A DNA stretch of 62,069 nt from Bacteroidales bacterium (lineage in GTDB: Bacteria; Bacteroidota; Bacteroidia; Bacteroidales; VadinHA17). Below the pieces are notes generated by a model. That model did no database searches and was not told the DNA's origin. It saw only the letters and a program-made list of their open reading frames with translations. The stretch lies in contig SLNP01000020.1 of assembly GCA_007132995.1 (NCBI GenBank), positions 1 through 62,069 of the forward strand, read 5' to 3'. The first letter of the stretch is position 1, and each line of letters opens with the position of its first letter. Shown here piece by piece: positions 11,301 through 20,478 of this stretch. The position numbers were made by a program, and so were the translations under genes.

Positions 11301-12189
11301 AAGAGAGTTAAGAGACGATCCCGAATCACTGGGGAATATCCTGATCCCAACGCCCACGGGAGCGCAAATACCTTTAAAACAACTGGTAGATATCGAATAT
11401 GTACAGGGTCCGCAAGCAATAAAAAGTGAGAATACATTTCTGGTAGGCTATGTGCTCTTTGATAAACATCAGGGCTTTGCAGAGGTAGATGTAGTGAACG
11501 ACGCCCGAGAGATGATTCAGCAGAGGATTGAAACAGGAGAGTTAATTGTACCGGCCGGGGTGAATTACACTTTCTCCGGTAGTTACGAAAACCAGGTGCG
11601 TGCCGAGAAACGACTCAGCGTAATCGTGCCTGTTGTTTTAATCGTCATATTTCTGATACTCTACTTTCAGTTCAAATCGGTAACAACGTCGCTCATGATT
11701 TTCGCCGGTGTGGCTATGGCATTCAGCGGAGGCTTTATTATGCTATGGCTATACGGGCAGGATTGGTTTGTAGACTTTGCAATATTCGGTACTAATATCA
11801 GGGAACTATTCCAGATGAATCCCGTCAATCTGAGTGTTGCCGTGTGGGTAGGATTTATAGCCCTTTTCGGGCTGGCCACCGATGATGGTGTTTTGATGGG
11901 AACCTATCTCGATCAAAGCTTTCAGCGCAACAAAACAGAATCAACAGAAGAGATCAGGGCCGCTGTTGTAGAGGCCGGGGTACGAAGAATAAGGCCTGCG
12001 GTTATGACAACCACAACTACCATTATAGCGCTGTTACCGGTTCTCACCTCAACAGGAAGAGGGGCTGACATCATGGTACCAATGGCTATCCCTGCTTTTG
12101 GAGGCATGATTATAGCAGCAATTACCTATTATGTGGTTCCTACGCTCTATTCCATGCGTGAAGAGTATAAACTTAAAAAGCAATCATAA
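8368..12189 (+). CDS. cusA: CusA/CzcA family heavy-metal efflux RND transporter permease (enlarged)
   Basis: 1273 aa; [96 protein letters not shown]. Confidence 0.95.
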   Translation: [1273 protein letters not shown]

Positions 12190-13424
12190 TGAAACGATAT
12201 ATTTTGGCACTAATGCTGGCTGTACTAATTCCCGGCAGCGTGAGTCTGGCTCAGATACCGGACGATTACTATAAAATTGCAGCCGAAAATAATCCGGGAC
12301 TTGTTGCAGCTTATAAAGAATACAAAGCAGCAATGCAGAAAATACCACAGGTGACTACCCTGCCCGACCCTCAGTTTTCATTCGGGTATTTTATCTCTCC
12401 GGTAGAGACCAGGCTGGGACCACAGAGGGCCAGATTCTCCCTTACTCAAATGTTCCCCTGGTTTGGCACTCTGAAGGCACAGGGTGACGCCGCAGCTCTG
12501 TTAGCAGAAGCCAAATTCCAGAACTTCATCGATGTCCGTAACAAGCTATACTACAATGTGTCTTCAGCCTATTATCCGTTATATGAATTAAAAGAGCTGA
12601 TTCGTATTGAGCAGGAGAACATACGCATTCTGGAATCATACAAAACAATAGCTACCCATAAGTTCGAAAATGGGAGCGGGACAATGGTTGATGTCTTAAG
12701 AGTAGAGATAATGCTGCAGGAAGCTCAAACCAATATTGAAATTCTCAGTAATAAAGAAAGACCTCTGCTGACCGCTTTCAACAAGCTTCTGAACAGACCT
12801 GAAGATGAAAGAGTGAACATCACCGACCCTTTGAGAGCAGAAATTCTTTCAGAAAACTTCAGGAGAGATTCATTGATTACTGCAAATCCAAAACTGAAAG
12901 CTCTGGATTTAAAAATAGAGGCAGGCAGAGCCTCCGAACTAGCAATTCAGAAGCAGGGAATGCCCAGATTAGGTGTCGGCTTAGATTATGTAATAGTTGG
13001 CGAACGCAATGACATTGTCATACCAGATAATGGGAGAGACATTTTGATGCCTATGGTGACTGTAAGCATTCCAATATTCAGGAGTAAGTACAAAGCATCG
13101 GCAAAAGAGGCCCGACTAACGCAGGAAAGCTATACGTATCAGAAACAAGAAGTAGCAAACGGACTCATTTCTGAATATGAATTGGGTTGGTTTCAGGTTC
13201 AACAGCAGTTGCAACTACTATCACTTTACGAACAGCAGATAGAAACCTCCCAACAATCGTTAAACCTGCTATTTACATCGTATGGTAATTCAGGTAAGGA
13301 GTTCGAAGAGGTATTACGAATGCAGCAACAATTGCTGAAATACAAGAAGATGAGTGCCACGGCATTGACTCAATACCATATAGCCGTTGAGAGAATCAAT
13401 TACTTAACATCAAAAACATATTGA
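12189..13424 (+). CDS. TolC/CusC family outer membrane efflux protein
   Basis: 411 aa; signal peptide, two repeat-like halves, TLPDPQFSFGYFISPVETRLGPQ, YELGWFQVQQQLQLLSLYEQQIETSQQSLNLLFTSY; abuts cusA. Confidence 0.9.
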   Translation: MKRYILALMLAVLIPGSVSLAQIPDDYYKIAAENNPGLVAAYKEYKAAMQKIPQVTTLPDPQFSFGYFISPVETRLGPQRARFSLTQMFPWFGTLKAQGDAAALLAEAKFQNFIDVRNKLYYNVSSAYYPLYELKELIRIEQENIRILESYKTIATHKFENGSGTMVDVLRVEIMLQEAQTNIEILSNKERPLLTAFNKLLNRPEDERVNITDPLRAEILSENFRRDSLITANPKLKALDLKIEAGRASELAIQKQGMPRLGVGLDYVIVGERNDIVIPDNGRDILMPMVTVSIPIFRSKYKASAKEARLTQESYTYQKQEVANGLISEYELGWFQVQQQLQLLSLYEQQIETSQQSLNLLFTSYGNSGKEFEEVLRMQQQLLKYKKMSATALTQYHIAVERINYLTSKTY

Positions 13425-13425
13425 C

Positions 13426-15237
13426 ATGAAAACAATAGATAAAAAGACAATAATAATAGCCGGAGCTACTCTGATTATTGGTTTGCTGGCAGGATGGTTG
13501 ATTTTTGGAGTTAATAGAAGTAATTCCCATGATGACCATGAACAGGATAAAACTGAGATACATGCAGATATTGTGTGGACCTGTTCGATGCACCCGCAGG
13601 TCCGTCAAAATGAGCCGGGCAGCTGCCCAATATGCGGCATGGATTTAATACCGCTGGAGGATGACCCGGACGACGATAGTGATCCGATGTCAATCAGGAT
13701 GTCACCGGCAGCGATGCAGTTAGCCGGTGTGACAACGGCAATTGTCGGCAGAACAGAGCCCGTAAAGCAATTGCAGTTGAATGGGAAGGTGCAGATTGAT
13801 GAACGTCGGGTTAATTCGCAATCGTCACATACTCCTGGCAGGATAGAAAAATTACTGGTGAATTTTACTGGTGAATTTGTAAACAGAGGACAAACCGTTG
13901 CTTATATCTATTCGCCTGAGCTGGTTACAGCACAGGAAGAACTTTTAGAGGCACAAAAAATTGCAGAATCACAGCCACAATTATTCAGTGCTGCGAAATG
14001 GAAATTGAGAAACTGGAAGCTTTCTGATAGTCAAATTGAAAACATTCTGAATTCGGGAGAAATAATGAAAGAATTCCCTATAAAAGCTGATGTTTCAGGC
14101 TATGTAACATCAAAAATGAAAAACTCCGGCGACTATGTTAGCGGAGGAGAAACCATCTATGAAATTACTGATCTCTCTGTGGTTTGGGTTCAATTTGATC
14201 TGTATGAATCAGATATAAGTCTGGTGAATATTGGTGACCCCGTTGAATTCTCAATATACTCTATACCGGGAGAAAGTTTTCAGGGTACTATCTCCTTTAT
14301 TGATCCACTGATTGACCCTGTAACAAGGGTGGCAAAAGCCAGAATTGAGTATAAGAATACAAGGGGAGAACTCAAACCCGAAATGTTTGTCTCAGGTGTG
14401 ATCGAAGCCGAATTAGCAGGAAAATCAAATTCGCTTGTGGTGCCTAAAACAGCTGTGATGTGGACAGGTAAACGTTCTGTTGCTTACGTTAAAACAGCTT
14501 CAGAGCAGGGGGTGCGTTTTACTATGCGTGAAATTTCTCTGGGTCTGGCTTTAGGCGATAGTTATCTGATTGAAAGCGGCCTAGAGGAAGGAGAAGAGAT
14601 TGCGGTACACGGCACTTTCAGCATAGATGCAGCAGCACAATTAGCAGGCAAACCAAGCATGATGAACCCCGAAGGCGGGAAGGTAATGACCGGACATAGC
14701 CACGGGGACATGGAAATGGGCGGCGTTGAAACAGAGCAAAGAGGTGAAGAGATAGTCAGGACAGAAACAGCACAGCATTTATCGATTGACAGTCAGGCTA
14801 AAGAGGCCCTGCAGCCTCTTTTTGTATCATACCTTAACTGGAAGGATGCCCTGACCAATGATGAATTTCAGGAAGCTCAGGAAATGGCAACAAGCATGGT
14901 GTCGGCACTGGAGAAAGTCAACATGAGTCTCTTTAAAGGCGATGCCCATAATGTCTGGATGGATTTTCAGGATAGTCTCAACAAGAGTCTTGAGCATGTT
15001 CAGCATTACTCCGATATAGAGCAATTACGAAAAGCTTTTCAGACAGTTTCGGCCACTATGATTGAAATGGCAGAGAGATTCACTCCTCTTGAGGAGACAA
15101 TATATGTACAGCACTGTCCGATGGCAGATGACAATAAAGGTGCTGACTGGCTAAGTATGGAGAGGGAGATCAGAAATCCATACTTTGGTAGCTCAATGCT
15201 AAAATGTGGGGAGATAACCAAAGAGATTAAATTTTAA
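13426..15237 (+). CDS. cusB: CusB-type RND periplasmic adaptor with heavy-metal-binding domain and C-terminal DUF3347-like domain
   Basis: 603 aa; CSMHPQVRQNEPGSCPICGMDLIPL, GRIEKLLVNFTGEFVNRGQTVAYIYSPELVTAQEELL; C-terminal helical region LQPLFVSYLNWKDALTNDEF..YVQHCPMADDNKGADWLS. Confidence 0.93.
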   Translation: MKTIDKKTIIIAGATLIIGLLAGWLIFGVNRSNSHDDHEQDKTEIHADIVWTCSMHPQVRQNEPGSCPICGMDLIPLEDDPDDDSDPMSIRMSPAAMQLAGVTTAIVGRTEPVKQLQLNGKVQIDERRVNSQSSHTPGRIEKLLVNFTGEFVNRGQTVAYIYSPELVTAQEELLEAQKIAESQPQLFSAAKWKLRNWKLSDSQIENILNSGEIMKEFPIKADVSGYVTSKMKNSGDYVSGGETIYEITDLSVVWVQFDLYESDISLVNIGDPVEFSIYSIPGESFQGTISFIDPLIDPVTRVAKARIEYKNTRGELKPEMFVSGVIEAELAGKSNSLVVPKTAVMWTGKRSVAYVKTASEQGVRFTMREISLGLALGDSYLIESGLEEGEEIAVHGTFSIDAAAQLAGKPSMMNPEGGKVMTGHSHGDMEMGGVETEQRGEEIVRTETAQHLSIDSQAKEALQPLFVSYLNWKDALTNDEFQEAQEMATSMVSALEKVNMSLFKGDAHNVWMDFQDSLNKSLEHVQHYSDIEQLRKAFQTVSATMIEMAERFTPLEETIYVQHCPMADDNKGADWLSMEREIRNPYFGSSMLKCGEITKEIKF

Positions 15238-15287
15238 TTATGGCATTCTAATCTTCTCATTTTTCATAAATTTATGGTGATATGATA

Positions 15288-15941
15288 TTAATTATTAAAC
15301 CTGAAAGCTATATATAACTGTCCGAATGCGTTTTTGCTGTCACCCAGAAGTAAATTGGCGACATCACTCTTGGCTAGTTTCTGAAGGCCCAGATTATACC
15401 GGATTCCTGTTTGCATATTGCCGAAATTTAGTGCTACACCAGCACCAATACCATAATCCAGGGTATTGAAGTTGTCTCTGCTTATTTCATCGTTTCCCTC
15501 AATGGTTCCCGAATATTCGGTTTTTGCACTAAGCAATAACCCTAAATATGCCCCTGCATGAATTTCCAGTATCTCCACGGGGCGTATGACCATAAGCACA
15601 GGAAAGTCCAAATAATTCAATTTGAAATTTACAGTTTGATCAATCAATCCGCCATAAACGACTTCGGTTCCTTTGGCTGAATAGAGTATCTCATGCTGTA
15701 TACCAAATGTTTCAAAAAACATAATCTGGCCAAATAATCCTGCATTCAATCCAAATCTCGCATTTTCATCATCAATGTCATCCTGACCAACATAAAAATT
15801 ACTCATGGTTAACCCACCTTTAATCCCACCGCTAATCTGTTGAGCTCCTACTGAGAGGGTTGTCCCTGCAAGAATCGCTGTCAGAATAATTGTGAATGTG
15901 ATTTTTCTTTTCATGATTGTTCTTTTTAGTGAATAGTTCAT
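15288..15941 (-). CDS. Outer-membrane beta-barrel (porin/PorT-like) protein; start may be internal at 15914
   Basis: 217 aa; MKRKITFTIILTAILAGTTLSVGAQQISGGIKGGLTMSNF.. and alternating barrel strands, terminal aromatic AFRFNN. Confidence 0.8.
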   Translation of the reverse strand: MNYSLKRTIMKRKITFTIILTAILAGTTLSVGAQQISGGIKGGLTMSNFYVGQDDIDDENARFGLNAGLFGQIMFFETFGIQHEILYSAKGTEVVYGGLIDQTVNFKLNYLDFPVLMVIRPVEILEIHAGAYLGLLLSAKTEYSGTIEGNDEISRDNFNTLDYGIGAGVALNFGNMQTGIRYNLGLQKLAKSDVANLLLGDSKNAFGQLYIAFRFNN

Positions 15942-16017
15942 TCCATATAATGCAATTTGCAGAATATATTTTCTATTGACTTATTCATTTGCAAATTGCC
16001 GTTAGCAATCATATAGT

Positions 16018-16033
16018 TCCAAATTCCTTGCCA
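16018..16033 (-). promoter_or_regulatory. -24/-12-like motif TGGCAAGGAATTTGGA upstream of the OM barrel gene
   Basis: Reverse complement of TCCAAATTCCTTGCCA; lies in a 36-bp sequence shared with the SOD upstream region. Confidence 0.35.
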
Positions 16034-16262
16034 TGGACCGAGAGAATATTGCATCAGAACCGCCCCCAGTGCATAGTCTCTGCGAGCGTGAGTGAGCAGA
16101 AAGGGAGCAAAAAGGGAGCACATAATTTTGTAGACATTTTTACACACATATTCTGTATTTGTGGAAATGTCGAACCTCTTTCATTACTGCCCTGACTACT
16201 TTCTTCTGTCAGGCGGCTGATACTTCAGATGATACCTGACCAATAACTCATTATAATTGTTT

Positions 16263-16278
16263 TGGCATATTATTTTCA
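16263..16278 (+). promoter_or_regulatory. -24/-12-like motif TGGCATATTATTTTCA upstream of the FAD oxidoreductase
   Basis: Ends 28 nt before ATG 16306. Confidence 0.3.
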
Positions 16279-16305
16279 GTTAGTTGAGTGAATTAAAATT
16301 ATTGT

Positions 16306-17562
16306 ATGATGAAAAACTATAAATACATCATCGTTGGTGGTGGGACTACAGCCGGCTACGCGGTAAAAGAATTTGCAGAACAAAATCTCGGCGGAGATCT
16401 TTGCATTATTTCGAATGAATCTACCCTGCCGATGAACCGTCCACCATTTTCAAAAGAGTACTTGCAAGACAAAGATAAGGATGATGAAATCCTGATCAAC
16501 AAAAAGGAGTTTTATGAAAAACATGGCATCGAGCTTTTACTTGATACACCGGCAAAAGATGTGGAGTTCGGAAAGAAGCAGGTTTTACTTGAAAACGGGG
16601 ATAAACTAGGATACGAAAAGCTACTGATTGCTACAGGGTCTAAGCTAAAAAAGCTGGACATTGAAGGAGCCAACCTTAAACATATATTCTATCTCAGAGA
16701 TCAGAAACAAGCTGATAATATCCGTGAGCACGCTGACAATGCTAAAAATGCCGTTGTTGTTGGTGGTGGGTATATTGGCACTGAAACGGCAGCTATATTA
16801 AACAAATCGGGATTAAAGGTAACGATGATCGTACCCGAAGATAAAGTTCTTGACAGATTCGCTACAGACGACATTGCCACGTTTTTCCAGAACGAGTTCC
16901 GGAAAAATGGCGTTGATATCATTTTAAATGATAGCGTAAAAGGATTTTACGGAAGTGGTAAAGTTGAAGAGGTTGAACTACTGTCAGGCAAAAGGCTCAA
17001 AACCGATATAGTGGTGGCCGGAATAGGTGTTGAGCCTAACATAGATATCTTTAAAAACACAAGCCTGGACATTAATAAAGGAGTTGTGGTAAATGAGTTT
17101 TGTGAAACCAATCTCGAAGATGTTTATGCTGCAGGTGATGTAGCCGAGTTCCCGGATATGCTTTTTGATAGTCTGAAAGTCGTTGAACACTGGGAGCATG
17201 CGGTTGAGCAAGGGAAGCATGCTGCAAAAGTGATGACCGGAAGTCGTGATCCATATCTGTTTTTTCCCTTCTTTTTCTCCGATCTGTTTGAATACTCCTA
17301 TGAGTATTTCGGCGCTAATGAGTCGGCCGATGAAGCAGTTAACAGAGGAGATATTAAAACGGGCAATTTCAGCACCTGGTGGTTCGAGGGTAACAGGCTT
17401 GTTGCAGCACTCGTGATGAGTTCAAGGCCAGAGGAAGAGGGAAAGCTGGCACGGGAATGGATAAGCGGCAAAACTGACATAGACAAGGAAAAGATCGAAG
17501 ATGAGAACACAAAAATGGATGAACTGGTGCTAAACATTGGATTACATGACAGTCAATCCTGA
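16306..17562 (+). CDS. NAD(P)/FAD-dependent oxidoreductase (AIF / rubredoxin reductase-like)
   Basis: 418 aa; YIIVGGGTTAGYAVKEF, LLIATGSKLKKL, AVVVGGGYIGTETAAIL, VYAAGDVAEFPD. Confidence 0.9.
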   Translation: MMKNYKYIIVGGGTTAGYAVKEFAEQNLGGDLCIISNESTLPMNRPPFSKEYLQDKDKDDEILINKKEFYEKHGIELLLDTPAKDVEFGKKQVLLENGDKLGYEKLLIATGSKLKKLDIEGANLKHIFYLRDQKQADNIREHADNAKNAVVVGGGYIGTETAAILNKSGLKVTMIVPEDKVLDRFATDDIATFFQNEFRKNGVDIILNDSVKGFYGSGKVEEVELLSGKRLKTDIVVAGIGVEPNIDIFKNTSLDINKGVVVNEFCETNLEDVYAAGDVAEFPDMLFDSLKVVEHWEHAVEQGKHAAKVMTGSRDPYLFFPFFFSDLFEYSYEYFGANESADEAVNRGDIKTGNFSTWWFEGNRLVAALVMSSRPEEEGKLAREWISGKTDIDKEKIEDENTKMDELVLNIGLHDSQS

Positions 17563-17673
17563 TAATGTTTAATCATTATCCGTCAGCTTCTATTCATATT
17601 CTACTACCATTTATCAGCTTAACATGGTTACTCTTGCAGCTTAGGAGTATAATAAAAACCAGGGATTTTGCTT

Positions 17674-20382
17674 TTACTTATCCTTTACAGAAAAGAGATT
17701 AAATTTTGATATGATAAACTTTTCCAGTTCAACCAAAATAAAGACCAGCGCTCCTGCTGCTAACGGATAGAGCCAGTAGATAGCGGTAATGGACCGGGTA
17801 CCGAAAAATGTATTCATAAATGGCAGATAAACAAATCCGATTTGCAGTATTATCAAAATACCGGCAGCTATAAAGGCATATCGGTTATTGAAAAAGTCCT
17901 TGCTCAGTACAGTTTGTTCTATTTTCCGGCAATTGAACAGATAAAAAAGTTGTCCTGCCACAAGTGTGTTAACAGCAATCGTTCGTGCAGCATCATCTTC
18001 CAGTCCATTGTTTCTCAACAAGCTAAAAACGCCAAGGGTTAATCCCCCAATAAGAACCGAAACAAATGATATACGCCAGATAAAAAGCTTGCCGAGAATT
18101 GATTCGTCGGAGCCCCGCGGCTGACGTTTCATTATATCGCTTTCTACGGGCTCAAAAGTGAGTGCCAATGCAAGAGTTACAGCTGTTATCATGTTAACCC
18201 AAAGAATTTGGACCGGGGTAATTGGCATTATAATACCAAAAAGAATAGCCGTCATAAGTACCAAGGCTTCTGCTCCATTTGTTGGTAATATAAAAAGTAG
18301 CGTCTTTCGAATATTGTCGTACACCGTGCGTCCCTCCTCAATGGCGTTGACAATAGTGGCAAAGTTGTCATCGGCCAGCACCATCTCCGAGGCATCCCTG
18401 GAGACGTCAGTGCCCTTAATACCCATTGCAATGCCAATATTGGCCTTTTTTAGAGCTGGGGCATCATTTACACCATCACCGGTCATTGCACACAGGAAAC
18501 CGTTTTCCTGCAGAGCGGTAACAAGCCTAAGTTTATGTTCAGGGCTGGTTCGTGCATAGATATCGTATTCGCCAACCACCTTGCGCATCTTCTCGTCGCT
18601 CATTTGCTCAAGGTCCTTACCGGTGAGGGATTTTTCTCCATCCCCAATACCTAACTCTTTCCCAATCGCCCTTGCCGTAATGGCATGGTCACCGGTAATC
18701 ATTTTCACATCAACACCGGCGTTCTTGCACTCCTTAATGGCTTCTACCACTTCATCACGTGGCGGATCAATAATTCCAACTATTCCCAGAAATATTTTTT
18801 GCTTTTCCAGATCATCCTTTTCAAGTTCAGTGCAGTTTTTGGTAGCGGTATTATAGGCTAGTCCCAAAAGCCGCTGTCCATCTGCTGCCGCTTCATCCGT
18901 TTTTTCCTCCCAGTACTCCCTGTCAATATCGACACTGCCTTCGGTCGTTAGCTGTTTATCGCAAAGTTCCAATATCCTTTCCGGAGCACCTGATAAGAAT
19001 ACAGTCAGAACGTCATCTACCTGATTGAGTGAGGCCATGTATTTATGGTCTGACTCAAAAGGGATTGTGTCAATTCGTTCAGGTTTAAAATCTTTTAATC
19101 CGGCTTTGTAGCTCATGGTGAGTAAGGCTCCTTCGGTGGGGACTCCGGTAAGGGTCCAGTTGTCGTCCTCATCTTTGCCAATCTCAGCGTTGTTGCAGAC
19201 TCTGGCTGTGCGAAGCAATTGCCAGAGCACTTCATCCTTTTCAGGGTTAACTTCTTTGTCGTCAGCAGTAAACTTACCATCAGGTTTGTATCCTGTACCT
19301 TCAATTTTGTATTGCTTTTCTGCTGTGATGATGGTTTTGGCCGTCATCTCATTGCGGGTAAGCGTACCCGTTTTGTCTGAGCAAATTACGTTAACAGCTC
19401 CCAGGGTCTCTACCGATGGTAACCTGCGAATAATGGCATTGCGCTTTGCCATTCGTTGTACGCCAATGGCCAGTGTGATAGTCATAATGGCAGGTAAACC
19501 TTCGGGTATGGAGGCAACAATGAGGCCTATAGCAGCCAGGAACAACTCAGTCAGAGAGTAGTCACGAAAAAAGTAACCAAACGCAAAAAAAGCTCCGGTA
19601 CCAAGCAAAATAATCACCGAAAGCCATTTGCCAAACTCTTCAATCTGTTTCAGCAGTGGTGTAGTTATCTCCTCTACAGATGAAATCATCTGATTAATAC
19701 GACCTATTTCTGTCTCTGCACCAGTGCTTACCACCACCCCGGCGGCTTTGCCATATACAACCACCGTTCCTGAAAATGCCATCGATAGTTGATCGCCTAT
19801 AACGGCAGACTCATCAACTGGCTCTACACTTTTTTCTACCGCCATTGATTCACCTGTGAGCGGCGATTCTTCAACACGAAAATCCTTAGACCGCACCAAC
19901 CTGACATCGGCCGGCACTTTATCACCCGACTTGAGCAGAACAATATCGCCGGGTACAAGCTCCTCCGCTTCGATGGTTTGTTTTTTGCCATCACGCATAA
20001 CAACTGCTTCAAGTGAGAGCATTTCCCGAATGCTTTTCAGGGCCTTCTCTGCCTTACCCTCTTGTATAAATCCTATGAGTGCATTGATGACTACCACAGC
20101 AAGTATCACCCATGTGTCGATCCAGTGATCGAGAAGAGCGGTTATCACAGCGGCTGCAATCAAAACGTATATGAGTACGTTATGGAACTGCATTATTAAG
20201 CGCATAAACCAGCTACGCTTTTTCCCTCTTGGAATATCGTTGGGGCCATACTCATCAAACCGTTCCTTGACGGTGCTGTCTGAGAGTCCCTTTTCTTTGT
20301 CAGAGTCGAGTTTTTCCAGCACTTTGACAGCATCCGTTGAATGCCAGGTTTGCCTGGCTTCTTTTTCTTTACCCTTGCCCAT
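17674..20382 (-). CDS. P2-type cation-translocating ATPase (Ca2+-ATPase-like)
   Basis: 902 aa; IVASIPEGLPAIMTITLAIG, VICSDKTGTLTRNEM, MTGDHAITARAIGKELGI, CAMTGDGVNDAPALKKANIGIAMG. Confidence 0.93.
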   Translation of the reverse strand: MGKGKEKEARQTWHSTDAVKVLEKLDSDKEKGLSDSTVKERFDEYGPNDIPRGKKRSWFMRLIMQFHNVLIYVLIAAAVITALLDHWIDTWVILAVVVINALIGFIQEGKAEKALKSIREMLSLEAVVMRDGKKQTIEAEELVPGDIVLLKSGDKVPADVRLVRSKDFRVEESPLTGESMAVEKSVEPVDESAVIGDQLSMAFSGTVVVYGKAAGVVVSTGAETEIGRINQMISSVEEITTPLLKQIEEFGKWLSVIILLGTGAFFAFGYFFRDYSLTELFLAAIGLIVASIPEGLPAIMTITLAIGVQRMAKRNAIIRRLPSVETLGAVNVICSDKTGTLTRNEMTAKTIITAEKQYKIEGTGYKPDGKFTADDKEVNPEKDEVLWQLLRTARVCNNAEIGKDEDDNWTLTGVPTEGALLTMSYKAGLKDFKPERIDTIPFESDHKYMASLNQVDDVLTVFLSGAPERILELCDKQLTTEGSVDIDREYWEEKTDEAAADGQRLLGLAYNTATKNCTELEKDDLEKQKIFLGIVGIIDPPRDEVVEAIKECKNAGVDVKMITGDHAITARAIGKELGIGDGEKSLTGKDLEQMSDEKMRKVVGEYDIYARTSPEHKLRLVTALQENGFLCAMTGDGVNDAPALKKANIGIAMGIKGTDVSRDASEMVLADDNFATIVNAIEEGRTVYDNIRKTLLFILPTNGAEALVLMTAILFGIIMPITPVQILWVNMITAVTLALALTFEPVESDIMKRQPRGSDESILGKLFIWRISFVSVLIGGLTLGVFSLLRNNGLEDDAARTIAVNTLVAGQLFYLFNCRKIEQTVLSKDFFNNRYAFIAAGILIILQIGFVYLPFMNTFFGTRSITAIYWLYPLAAGALVFILVELEKFIISKFNLFSVKDK

Positions 20383-20414
20383 TAATATTGTTCGTACAAA
20401 TAGTTATAAACAAT

Positions 20415-20466
20415 ATTACCGTAGAGAATCCATGCTTCATCTTTGCAATGGTTACTTTACGGTAAT
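20415..20466. repeat. Inverted repeat ATTACCGTA / TACGGTAAT
   Basis: Perfect 9-bp arms at 20415-20423 and 20458-20466, between the P-type ATPase start and the truncated SOD end. Confidence 0.6.
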
Positions 20467-20478
20467 AATTAACACTTT

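Noticed and set aside
15938-16147. Minus-strand ORF MCKNVYKIMCSLFAPFLL.. (69 aa) as a gene
   Set aside because: Low-complexity composition, overlaps the 36-bp promoter-like repeat; no family recognised.
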